DNA of 64,000 bases from Chryseobacterium sediminis (GTDB taxonomy: Bacteria; Bacteroidota; Bacteroidia; Flavobacteriales; Weeksellaceae), in contig NZ_VUNZ01000004.1 in assembly GCF_008386505.1 (NCBI RefSeq), positions 124,001 to 188,000 on the forward strand. Direction: 5' to 3'. The position numbers were made by a program, and so were the translations under genes. Position 1 is the stretch's first letter; each line of letters begins with the position of its first letter. This document shows, piece by piece, positions 48,027 to 56,303 of this stretch. The notes beneath the pieces are model-generated. The model had not been told where the DNA came from and did not search any database. It saw only the letters and a list, made by a program, of their open reading frames with translations.

Positions 48027-48713
48027 CTATTCAAATATCTGCTGGATAATTTCCAATGAAGCAGGCGTTTTGAAGTCCGTGATATGATAATGATAGTATA
48101 CCAGAAGGCTGTCGAGGAAATCTTTTCTTAATGAAGAGTGGATTTTTGTAGCATATAGATTTTCAGCACAAAGTGCTTCTTTCCATAATGTAGAAATTTC
48201 TTCATTGAATTGCTGATGACTGATCGCTAAGGAAAAAGTTCCTGTTTCCGGATCTAAAAATTTACCCTCACCCAACAGTGGAGCAACCCCCTGAATTTTT
48301 AAAAAAGCCAGTAAAAAAAGCAGATGAGCCTGATAATTTTTGTTTGTCAGTTCATTGATAAAATGGTCTATACCTGCATAGATAGGAATGTTTTTATCCT
48401 CATATTTAAGGATATGACTCAGGAAATCAGAAATAAAGAAAATAACGGTATTAACTTTTATATCCGTATAAATGTCATTGTTTTTTACCAGTTCAAACTT
48501 TGAAACAGTCGGTATACCATTGCCACGGAGCGGCTGTATTGAAAAATTCAGCTGAGTAAGTGGTTGCAGCAGGGCTTTCTTTTTGTTCTTTTTAGCATAA
48601 ATTCCTTTTAGAAAATAGCTTTGAAAGCCCTCTTCTTCAGTAAAACAATGCAGTACAGCATCATTTTCTCCGTATTTTATAAACGAAAGTAAAAAACCGT
48701 TTTGTGAATTCAT
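48027..48713 (-). CDS. recO: DNA repair protein RecO
   Basis: A 228-residue RecO. It opens NGFLLSFIKYGENDAVLHCFTEEEG, the OB-fold strand pair of RecO, followed by KGIYAKKNKKKALLQPLTQLNF. The C-terminal half is helical, with LLFLLAFLKIQGVAPLLGEG. The Cys4 zinc finger present in some RecO proteins is absent, as is usual in this group. RecO loads RecA together with RecR during recombination repair. It is encoded 3 bases after porZ on the same strand, an arrangement known in Flavobacteriia. Confidence 0.9.
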   Translation of the reverse strand: MNSQNGFLLSFIKYGENDAVLHCFTEEEGFQSYFLKGIYAKKNKKKALLQPLTQLNFSIQPLRGNGIPTVSKFELVKNNDIYTDIKVNTVIFFISDFLSHILKYEDKNIPIYAGIDHFINELTNKNYQAHLLFLLAFLKIQGVAPLLGEGKFLDPETGTFSLAISHQQFNEEISTLWKEALCAENLYATKIHSSLRKDFLDSLLVYYHYHITDFKTPASLEIIQQIFE

Positions 48714-48716
48714 TAA

Positions 48717-50981
48717 TTAATTGACTACTCCTATTTTGGCTGTAGCTTTATCAGATCCATCTTCATTGGTCATCAGAACAAAGTACATTCCTGATGCTAC
48801 TCTTACTCCTTTCTGATTATTAAGATCCCATTCGTAATAGCCTCCCCTTGCTACTGCAGAGTGTACAACATTTCCTGCTGCATCTACAATTCTTATATTG
48901 GTTTTTTCCGCAAGACCTTTAAGAGTAACTTTTCCTTTAAAATTAGAATACACCACAGGGTTCGGATATACCACAACATCCCCGAAATTGGAAGTGACAT
49001 CAGCCACATCACCCTGGTAGGTTACAATACCGTTATAGGTTACAAAATATACTTTTCCGGTTTTCTTATCAACCTTTATATCGGTAACACTATTGGTAGG
49101 AAGAGGTGAATTTTCTTTAGTAAAATGTTTTATTGTTTTCTGGCCGTCAGCAGAAAGGTAATATACACCACCACCATCAATGGAAACCCATTTGTAATTT
49201 CCTTCGTCTACAGCAATCTGAAGAATAGCTGATTCTCTGAAAAGCTCTTCACCCAGCCCATTTTGTTCTATTATTATAGGTTCTGCTTCAGGCTGTGGAG
49301 TTTTTATTTCTGATGCAGCATTAGACATAATTCTTAGACCTCCGTCTGTACCGATCCATGCATCTCCGGACTTATCAAATGCTACAGATAAGATTCCTCC
49401 TGAACTATTAAATCCATTAGCAGAGCCCAGGATATAATCCGTATCATCAGAAAGATTGGTTGCATTTTTATAATCATATACCCAAAAGTTATTAGATCTC
49501 GGCAGTGGAGTCCATAACATATTTTCATGGTAAACGGTCTTTTGTATACCATCACTGGCAAGAACGATTTTCTTTATAAGAAAGTCATCAGCGGCTTTAT
49601 CATAGATACCGATGGAAGGGCTTCCATCATTAAATCCAAAAGAAACAAACAGGTTATTCTGTGGATCAACAGCAAAACCTACAGGGCGTCTGAGGTATGG
49701 TGTTGCCCCCAGATTATAATATTTTACCAGTTCAAAATCTTTGCTTGTTGCATTATATTTCATTTTATACACCCCATTATCCAACATTGTATAATTGGTA
49801 AAAAGAACTTCATTACTGTTATAAGGACTTATAATAGCATCCAATACGTTGATAAAGATGGGGCGATTGGGATTACTTTTATTGAAAAATGAAGGGTAAA
49901 TCCAATCTGTACCATTGAAATAATAAAATCCGGGTTCTTGTGGCTGAATAAACGGATGGTTATAGTTATTTGCTCTGGCACCAGAAGAAACCAAAAGCTG
50001 ATTATTATCAAAAAGATTAATATTATATGCAAAATTGAAGTAAGGACCCGATGGTTTAAAAGTATTGTTACTTTCATCCTTGATCCCCGATAATACGGTT
50101 CCTCCAAAGATTTTTCCACCAGCTGTTATTGCGGTATTACATTCCTCTCCAAGGCTTACCGCATTTTGTGATACTCCGTTTATTCCGTAAGTATATACCC
50201 GGTTGTCAGTAACAACAATATTATTTGATGTAATAACGAGATCACGGATATTTTCGAAATTTGTAGGAAGCTGTGTAGGAGTCCCATTGTTGTAGAAATA
50301 GGCCGCTGTAGCTGATGAATATACCAGCTCAGATTCTGAATCTATATGTTTAAATGCTCCGGGAGCTTCTGTTGTCCAGGTAGAATATACAGGGAAGGTA
50401 GTATTCATCTGATGACTCTTTAATCCTGTGTTGGTTACAGAATATACCTTATTCCCGAATATGGTTGCTTCATTACTTGCTTCATAAACTCCACCATTCA
50501 GGAAAAACGTAGAATCTCCGAACTCTTTATTGTTAAGATTAAATATGGAAAGTCCATAGCCTACAGAAATGACAGCCTGATTTCCGGTGATGGAAATATG
50601 ATTGATTTTTTTATTTCCGTTATAGCCGGTCGCAATAGGAATATCAACAATATATTTGATTTCCTGTGGAGTAATAACATCCATAGAGCCGTTTTCATAC
50701 CCAATAAGTCCTGTTTTAGTCTGTGGGTTATAATCAAAGGCTGTTATTCCAATATTATGTAGACCATTGGCCTTGGACAACTTCGTAATTTCTCCTGTTG
50801 ATATTGTATAATAGAATATTCCGTTTTCTGTAGCTGCAATGATTTTCCCATTGTCCTCCTTCATAGCTAAGACTTTGTTATAGGAAAATAAATCTGCCCA
50901 TTTTTTTGATGAAATGACCTGCGCTTTTGTAAACTGCAGGGATGCTAAAATACCAAGAGAAATTATAGAGAGTTTTTTCAT
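48717..50981 (-). CDS. porZ: Type IX secretion protein PorZ
   Basis: A 754-residue exported protein of the PorZ type. It has a signal peptide ending near residue 20 (QFTKAQ) and two beta-propellers made of repeats such as VLAMKEDNGKIIAATENGIF and GDAWIGTDGGLRIM. A C-terminal sorting domain with VVVYPNPVVYSNFKGKVTLKG and SGMYFVLMTNEDG completes it. PorZ is part of the cell-surface attachment complex that links type IX cargo to A-LPS or its equivalent. The protein is encoded upstream of recO and downstream of the split 5'-nucleotidase genes. Family call firm; the mechanism is known only from relatives. Confidence 0.88.
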   Translation of the reverse strand: MKKLSIISLGILASLQFTKAQVISSKKWADLFSYNKVLAMKEDNGKIIAATENGIFYYTISTGEITKLSKANGLHNIGITAFDYNPQTKTGLIGYENGSMDVITPQEIKYIVDIPIATGYNGNKKINHISITGNQAVISVGYGLSIFNLNNKEFGDSTFFLNGGVYEASNEATIFGNKVYSVTNTGLKSHQMNTTFPVYSTWTTEAPGAFKHIDSESELVYSSATAAYFYNNGTPTQLPTNFENIRDLVITSNNIVVTDNRVYTYGINGVSQNAVSLGEECNTAITAGGKIFGGTVLSGIKDESNNTFKPSGPYFNFAYNINLFDNNQLLVSSGARANNYNHPFIQPQEPGFYYFNGTDWIYPSFFNKSNPNRPIFINVLDAIISPYNSNEVLFTNYTMLDNGVYKMKYNATSKDFELVKYYNLGATPYLRRPVGFAVDPQNNLFVSFGFNDGSPSIGIYDKAADDFLIKKIVLASDGIQKTVYHENMLWTPLPRSNNFWVYDYKNATNLSDDTDYILGSANGFNSSGGILSVAFDKSGDAWIGTDGGLRIMSNAASEIKTPQPEAEPIIIEQNGLGEELFRESAILQIAVDEGNYKWVSIDGGGVYYLSADGQKTIKHFTKENSPLPTNSVTDIKVDKKTGKVYFVTYNGIVTYQGDVADVTSNFGDVVVYPNPVVYSNFKGKVTLKGLAEKTNIRIVDAAGNVVHSAVARGGYYEWDLNNQKGVRVASGMYFVLMTNEDGSDKATAKIGVVN

Positions 50982-50982
50982 A

Positions 50983-51933
50983 TTATGCGGTTATGCTGCT
51001 GTCTATTACCTGATTGTTCCAGGAAATATGCTGTACGTTTTTGTTTATATCAAAATAAAAATCTATTCTACCCAAAAGAAGACCTGCCCATCCTACCTGA
51101 TTGACAAGGACGTTTTTGCCCTGTCTGTTGGTATAAGATTGAGGTTCCGGTAAAAATGTATGAGTATGGCCTCCCAGAATAATATCAATATTCTCTGTAC
51201 TGGCCGCTAAAATTTTATCACTTATTTTATTCGGTTCATCTTTATAATCGTAACCGATGTGTGAAAGACAAATCACCAAATCACATTTCTGATCTTTTTT
51301 CAGGTAATTTGAATAATGTTGTGCTACATCAATTGGATTGGAATAAACGGTTTCTCCATACTGTTTTTTACCTACAAGGCCATCCAGCTGAATTCCCACC
51401 CCGAAAATTCCTACTTTAATTCCATTCTTATTGAAGATCTTATACGGGGAAGTTTTCCCGTCAAGAATCGTATTTTTAAAATCATAATTGGAACAGATAA
51501 AAGGAAACTTCGCATTGGGAAGTACTTTTAAAAATCCGTCAAGACCATTATCAAAATCATGATTTCCCATGGTAGAGGCATCATATTTCATCATGGACAT
51601 TAATTTAAACTCCAGTTCCCCTCCGAAGAAATTGAAATAAGGAGTTCCCTGGAAAATATCTCCTGAATCAAGAAGCAGTACATTGCTTTCCTGATTTCTG
51701 ATCTGCTGAATTAAGCTTGCTCTTCTTGCAAAACCTCCCTGGTTAGGATTTTTGGTATAGCTTGCATCGAAAGGCTCTATTCTGCTATGCTGGTCATTGG
51801 TATGAAGGATCGTCAGTTTATTTGCGGATTTTAAATCAAGGATTTTCAACTCTTCCGCCATCATCATATTGGGAGCTAAAGCCATTGCCAAAGATCCGCC
51901 TCCTATTGCTTTTAAAAAACTTTTTCTATCCAT
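50983..51933 (-). CDS. 5'-nucleotidase/UshA-like, metallophosphatase half
   Basis: A 316-residue exported calcineurin-like phosphatase. The N-terminus MDRKSFLKAIGGGSLAMALAPNMMMA is a Tat-less signal of the DRKxFL kind. Metal-binding motifs are ILHTNDQHSRIEP, LLDSGDIFQG, TMGNHDFDNG, LSHIGYD and GGHTHTF. This is the catalytic domain of UshA-type 5'-nucleotidases, but the substrate-binding C-terminal domain is missing. It is encoded by the gene just upstream, whose stop overlaps this ATG by one base (TAATG). The two polypeptides probably form one periplasmic enzyme. Confidence 0.9.
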   Translation of the reverse strand: MDRKSFLKAIGGGSLAMALAPNMMMAEELKILDLKSANKLTILHTNDQHSRIEPFDASYTKNPNQGGFARRASLIQQIRNQESNVLLLDSGDIFQGTPYFNFFGGELEFKLMSMMKYDASTMGNHDFDNGLDGFLKVLPNAKFPFICSNYDFKNTILDGKTSPYKIFNKNGIKVGIFGVGIQLDGLVGKKQYGETVYSNPIDVAQHYSNYLKKDQKCDLVICLSHIGYDYKDEPNKISDKILAASTENIDIILGGHTHTFLPEPQSYTNRQGKNVLVNQVGWAGLLLGRIDFYFDINKNVQHISWNNQVIDSSITA

Positions 51934-52691
51934 TACTTCTTCCCGATAAAATTTAAACGAACATCTGAATTTACTACCACTTCAGGCGTTTTCTTAAAAT
52001 AATCAATAAATAAATCTCTCATTTTAATTCCTGTTGAGATTGATTCTCCTTTTGCAAAAAAATTCATATTGTCTCCTCCCAGAGCAAGATAGTCTGAAGT
52101 GGCAATATAATAGTCTTTAGCAGGATCTACTGTTTTTCCGTTGATCAGGGATTTGATTACCTGTCCGTTATTGGTCTCAATATATAAATGAGAAACCGGA
52201 TTGTTGACCTGCGTTTTTGCATAATACTCAAAAAGCCCCTGTAAATCTGCTCCTTTCATTTTCACAATTACCACCTCATTCTCGAAAGGCATTACTTCAA
52301 ATACATTTTTAAGTAAAATATCTCCTTTTCCGATAGTGGTACGGATTCCTCCGATATTGATCAATGCCGCATCTACATTTTGCTTAAGATGAGTTTTTAT
52401 CCATTCATTACCTCCTTCAAACGTGTAGTCAGCCAAAAGATTGCCCAGATTGCTGTTATCGCCCTGCTTGGTAAGATCCTCATTGGTATGAGAGATCTTC
52501 TGGTTCATTTCTTTGTCCAGTTTTTGCTTATAAGGTTCGATAAATTTTACAAACTCCTCATCATTTTTTAGCTCATTATTAATAGAAATATTTTTCTGGG
52601 TCTTTACATCCGCAAGTTGCAGCGTAGAAGCTGTTTTGCATGCTGTAAGGCTTACCAGGGCAATTCCTATTAACAAGAATTTATTTTTCAT
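51933..52691 (-). CDS. 5'-nucleotidase/UshA-like, substrate-binding half (lipoprotein)
   Basis: A 252-residue lipoprotein (signal MKNKFLLIGIALVSLTAC, Cys18 lipidated). It is the C-terminal domain of 5'-nucleotidase: NLLADYTFEGGNEW, ALINIGGIRTTIGKG, then VFEVMPFENEVVIVKMKG and SDYLALGGDNMNFF. I chose the ATG at 52691; the longer start would put 7 polar residues before the signal. It is encoded before the catalytic-half gene, the reverse of the usual domain order. Its lipid anchor would hold the pair at a membrane. Confidence 0.88.
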   Translation of the reverse strand: MKNKFLLIGIALVSLTACKTASTLQLADVKTQKNISINNELKNDEEFVKFIEPYKQKLDKEMNQKISHTNEDLTKQGDNSNLGNLLADYTFEGGNEWIKTHLKQNVDAALINIGGIRTTIGKGDILLKNVFEVMPFENEVVIVKMKGADLQGLFEYYAKTQVNNPVSHLYIETNNGQVIKSLINGKTVDPAKDYYIATSDYLALGGDNMNFFAKGESISTGIKMRDLFIDYFKKTPEVVVNSDVRLNFIGKK

Positions 52692-52771
52692 AATATCTTT
52701 TAGTATATGCAAATATAACTATATGTATAATAAAACATTATTATTTATTACAAATTCTTATTGTAAATTAT

Positions 52772-52779
52772 TAAATTTG
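52772..52779 (+). promoter_or_regulatory. -7 promoter element of dapA
   Basis: TAAATTTG matches TAnnTTTG, 19 bases before the dapA ATG. Confidence 0.65.
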
Positions 52780-52798
52780 GCAAAAATAATTCTAACAG

Positions 52799-53671
52799 AT
52801 GAGCATTTTAAAAGGAGTAGGTGTTGCATTGGTAACGCCCTTTAATGAAGATTTATCCGTTGACTTCGACAGTTTAACGAAACTTGTTGAATATAATGTC
52901 GAAAACGGAACCAATTATTTGGTAGTATTGGGTACTACGGCAGAAGCCGCAACGCTTTCTGCAGAGGAGAAGAAACAGGTAATTGAGCATATCATTAAGG
53001 TGAATAATAAACGTCTTCCTTTAGTTTTGGGAATTGGCGGCAACGATACTCTTGACGTCAAGAAACAGATTGAAGAAGCAGATCTTTCTGCATTTGAAGC
53101 AGTACTTTCAGTATCTCCTTATTACAATAAACCGAACCAGGAAGGTTTGTATCAGCATTATAAAGCTTTAGCTTCCACAGGAAAGAATATTATTATTTAT
53201 AATGTTCCTTCAAGAACAGGACAGAATGTAGAGGCAGATACAACCTTACGTCTTGCAAAAGAATTCCCTAATTTATTCCTGATTAAGGAAGCTTCACCTA
53301 ATATTTTACAGTATTTTGATATTCTGAGAAAGAAACCTGAAGGATTTTCATTGGTTTCCGGAGATGATGAATATACATTACCGGTAACACTGGCAGGAGG
53401 AGACGGAGTAATTTCTGTAATTGGGCAGGCATATCCTAAAGAATTCTCTACCATGGTACAATTAGCTTTTGAAGGAAAAGTGAAAGAAGCTTATGAAATT
53501 CACAATAAGCTGGTAGATATTACTCGTTTGATTTTTGCTGAAGGAAACCCTTGCGGTATAAAAGTAATTCTTGCAGAAAAAGGAATCATTAAAAACTATC
53601 TGAGACTTCCTTTGGTAAAGGCATCAGAAGGTCTTCATGCAAAAATTAAAGCTGAAATGGCAAACATTTAA
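52799..53671 (+). CDS. dapA: 4-hydroxy-tetrahydrodipicolinate synthase
   Basis: A 290-residue TIM-barrel aldolase of the DapA family. It starts GVGVALVTPFNEDLSVDFDSL. The pyruvate-binding signature is LGTTAEAATLS, PYYNKPNQEGLYQHY holds the catalytic tyrosines, and FLIKEAS contains the Schiff-base lysine. The form TTAEAATL, with Ala in place of the usual Gly-Glu, is common in Bacteroidetes. It makes the first lysine/diaminopimelate-specific intermediate from pyruvate and aspartate semialdehyde. Length is normal. It is a single gene with its own promoter. Confidence 0.95.
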   Translation: MSILKGVGVALVTPFNEDLSVDFDSLTKLVEYNVENGTNYLVVLGTTAEAATLSAEEKKQVIEHIIKVNNKRLPLVLGIGGNDTLDVKKQIEEADLSAFEAVLSVSPYYNKPNQEGLYQHYKALASTGKNIIIYNVPSRTGQNVEADTTLRLAKEFPNLFLIKEASPNILQYFDILRKKPEGFSLVSGDDEYTLPVTLAGGDGVISVIGQAYPKEFSTMVQLAFEGKVKEAYEIHNKLVDITRLIFAEGNPCGIKVILAEKGIIKNYLRLPLVKASEGLHAKIKAEMANI

Positions 53672-53744
53672 TAATGAATGTAAAAAGTTATTTGGAACGA
53701 ATTATGAATTTTCCAGTAACATTTTAATAGCATCATAAACATAT

Positions 53745-53778
53745 TAAGGTGAAAGGTTAAATACTTTTCACCTTTTTT
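53745..53778 (+). terminator. Terminator after dapA
   Basis: AAGGTGAAAG pairs with CTTTTCACCTT (one extra T) around an AT loop, followed by T-rich sequence. Confidence 0.85.
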
Positions 53779-53868
53779 ATTTTTCATATTTGAGGAGTAA
53801 AGAATATTCAGTAAAAAAATTATAAACTTTACATTTGAAAATCAGAACAAAAAACAAAATTTAGAATA

Positions 53869-54372
53869 ATGAAATTAATAGAAGCAAAAGAAAAGGATAT
53901 TCCTTTAATCCAGGATTTGGCGAGAAGATCATGGGAGAGTGCATATGTGGGGATTATTTCGAGTGACCAGATCAATTATATGCTGGGAGATATGTATTCT
54001 AAAGATGAAATTTTAAAGCATTTTGAGAATCCAAACTATCATTATTATTTAATTTTTGATGAAAATAATGATTCTTTTGAAGGCTTTATTGGTTATGAAC
54101 ACAGCTATGAAGAGTATACTACAAAGCTGCACAGAATTTATCTTGTTCCGGAAAGCAAAGGGAAAGGCTTTGGAAAAGGTGCTATAGATTTCCTAAAGGA
54201 AAAACTTTATGAAAGCAATGACAGAAGAATTATCCTGAATGTAAATAAAGAAAATAACGCCAAAAAATTCTACGAATCTCAGGATTTTAAAGTATACAAT
54301 GAGATCGTTTTAGATATCGGGAACGGATTTGTGATGGATGATTACATGATGGAATTTCTAATTCACTTATGA
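53869..54372 (+). CDS. GNAT-family N-acetyltransferase
   Basis: A 167-residue GNAT protein. The N-terminal part has IQDLARRSWESAYVGIISSDQI. The acetyl-CoA motif is LHRIYLVPESKGKGFGKGAI, followed by NKENNAKKFYESQDFKVYNE. The substrate is unknown; some relatives act on polyamines. It stands alone with its own short leader, next to a region of ~300 bases that holds only a hairpin. Confidence 0.88.
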   Translation: MKLIEAKEKDIPLIQDLARRSWESAYVGIISSDQINYMLGDMYSKDEILKHFENPNYHYYLIFDENNDSFEGFIGYEHSYEEYTTKLHRIYLVPESKGKGFGKGAIDFLKEKLYESNDRRIILNVNKENNAKKFYESQDFKVYNEIVLDIGNGFVMDDYMMEFLIHL

Positions 54373-54540
54373 TTGACTTAAAATTTTGTAACTTTATCCT
54401 GTAATTCTATAACAAGTGACTTCTTTTTTTGAATGATCTTTGCTTCAGAACCAAATCACTTATAACAATACATTCATATGCTTGGTTTTGAGCTGACACA
54501 GCTTTTTATCAGTATATTTTTTTCATCCTTAGTGTTTAAA

Positions 54541-54568
54541 TTCCTGTATTCTTAAATACAGGAGTTTT
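54541..54568 (+). terminator. Terminator-like hairpin before the AraC gene
   Basis: TCCTGTATT (54542-54550) pairs perfectly with AATACAGGA (54555-54563), followed by GTTTTT. It may end the GNAT transcript or a short leader; nothing else is seen in 54373-54667. Confidence 0.65.
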
Positions 54569-54667
54569 TGCGTCTATATGGGAAATATAAAAATTTTACA
54601 CCTATTTCACATTTAATTGAAATAAATTATTATATTTACTAAATAAAACAGGCTTATATATACTAGG

Positions 54668-55249
54668 ATGAAAATGTATGTTAAATTTGATTTCAATGCC
54701 CTCTGCAAAAAGGTATTGGACGAAAAACTTAAAGAACACGGACTGAAGTACAGACTGCTGAACTTCGGTGAAGTGGAATTTTATGAGCCCCTTACACAAG
54801 AACAGCACAGTCTTTTCAAGAAAAATCTTGAAGATTATGGTATAGAAATCATAGAAAGTCAAAAGACTGCGCTGGTACAGAAAATAAAAGATGCTATCGT
54901 AGAACTGGTCTTTTCTGATGAGATCATACCGGTAAAAGCATCCATATACATTTCTGAGAAACTGAATCACAGCTATGGATATCTTTCCAATTTATTTTCC
55001 GAAGTTGCTTATACCTCTATTGAGAATTTTATTATTCTGCAAAAGATAGAGCATGCGAAAGCCCTGATCATAAGAAACAAACAAAGTCTTACAGAAATAG
55101 CCCATAAGCTGAATTACTCCAGTGTGGCGCATTTGAGTACCCAGTTTAAAAACACAACAGGAATCACTCCCTCCCAGTTTCAAAAGATTATTGGGAAAAG
55201 AAGAAGAGCCCAAAGCACGGTAATAAACCCTAAAATGCAGTATGAATAA
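54668..55249 (+). CDS. AraC-family DNA-binding protein
   Basis: A 193-residue protein. Residues ~75-180 are an AraC/XylS double helix-turn-helix: KASIYISEKLNHSYGYLSNLFSEVAYTSIENFI, read in two runs, and the second helix pair SLTEIAHKLNYSSVAHLSTQ with FKNTTGITPSQFQ. The N-terminal 75 residues form a small alpha/beta domain, VKFDFNALCKKVLDEKL, with no known sensor fold. It overlaps the start of a receiver-like gene by 8 bases. AraC proteins of this kind are frequent in Chryseobacterium. Confidence 0.88.
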   Translation: MKMYVKFDFNALCKKVLDEKLKEHGLKYRLLNFGEVEFYEPLTQEQHSLFKKNLEDYGIEIIESQKTALVQKIKDAIVELVFSDEIIPVKASIYISEKLNHSYGYLSNLFSEVAYTSIENFIILQKIEHAKALIIRNKQSLTEIAHKLNYSSVAHLSTQFKNTTGITPSQFQKIIGKRRRAQSTVINPKMQYE

Positions 55250-55688
55250 AGAATTTCTGAACGTAATAGTAGCAGATAACGATGAAAACACCTTAATTTC
55301 CTTTAAAAATATTCTGAAAGAGTTGAAAATCTCTATAAAAGTTCAATGCTTCTGTAACGGAAAAGATATGATGCTATATCTGAATAATGATGATGCTGTA
55401 GTTCCGGAAATTGTTTTCATAAAATACACCATCCCTGGAAAAGACAGCATGGAATGCCTCGAAGAAATCGAAGCAAATTCAAAATTCAATAACATGGTAA
55501 CTGCCATTTTTTCGGAGCCGATTCCGGAGAATGAAATTGAAGATATTTTTGTAAAAGGAGCCAATATTTTTATGAAAAAACCTGAGTCTTTTGAGAGCCT
55601 TAAAAAGGTACTTACAGAAGTTATCACAATCAATTGGCAGTATCATACTTCAGGATTGAATAAAGATCATTTCATTCTGAAAGTTTGA
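55242..55688 (+). CDS. Receiver-domain protein without phosphoacceptor Asp
   Basis: A 148-residue response-regulator-like receiver with no output domain. The acidic pair is present (VADND, residues 10-14) and the switch Lys lies in FMKKPESF. The phosphorylation site is changed: the usual LxDxxMPxxD reads IVFIKYTIPGKD, with Lys61 where Asp should be. It should therefore not be phosphorylated in the normal way and may act as a constitutive or protein-binding receiver. It overlaps the AraC gene by 8 bases, so the two are translationally coupled and probably work together. Confidence 0.85.
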   Translation: MNKEFLNVIVADNDENTLISFKNILKELKISIKVQCFCNGKDMMLYLNNDDAVVPEIVFIKYTIPGKDSMECLEEIEANSKFNNMVTAIFSEPIPENEIEDIFVKGANIFMKKPESFESLKKVLTEVITINWQYHTSGLNKDHFILKV

Positions 55689-56300
55689 TGAATAAAGGAT
55701 TTTTTAATTTTGTGTTAAGAAAATATTAATCGTATTTGATGCATACTATTCACAAATAAGTGAAAATTTTATAACTAATAACTAAAATAATATAAAAAGG
55801 ATCTGAATTAATATACTGACATTTGTAAAAGTAATCTGAGACACAAATTTCATTATATAGTAGAAGATACAGATGAATGAGAAGTAATTGTTTCTAAAAA
55901 CAAAAATTATATAAATCACGATGTTAGTTAACAAAATGAATTATACTAATTTTCCAATTTTAAAGCACAGAAGATCTTTAAACAAAACGGTACAATCATG
56001 AAAACTCAAAAGTAGTTGGAGATATTTTTATTCGTTTCATTCCCTCATCTCCACCGAAACTCAGTTAGTTTTTATAATAAGCAAGTTGGAAAAAAATAAT
56101 TCATTTTGTTTTTCATAATTTATTTTAATAGTTAAGGTTTTAGCTTATCAAATAATATTGTTATATAGATATTTTCACACCACATCACAAAATATTAAGC
56201 CTTAACTATTAAAATGAATTTTTTGGATCTACCAAAAAGTAATTTCTTCTAAATAACAGTTTTATAAGGGGGCCGCAGGGAGTATTTTCTGCGGTTTTTT
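55689..56300 (+). other. 610-base gene-free region with inverted repeat and orphan terminator
   Basis: No protein gene is visible. GGAGAT/ATCTCC form a loose hairpin near 56020-56055. A perfect inverted repeat ATTTTAATAGTTAAGG (56122-56137) and CCTTAACTATTAAAAT (56200-56215) encloses 62 bases. A plus-strand terminator sits at the right end. The layout would suit a small RNA, which is not proven. Confidence 0.5.
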
Positions 56301-56303
56301 TTA
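56271..56303 (+). terminator. Orphan plus-strand terminator
   Basis: CCGCAG (56273-56278) pairs with CTGCGG (56289-56294) and is followed by eight T. The nearest plus-strand stop codon is ~585 bases upstream, so it probably ends an untranslated RNA or a long 3' UTR. It is also convergent with the recG stop. Confidence 0.85.
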
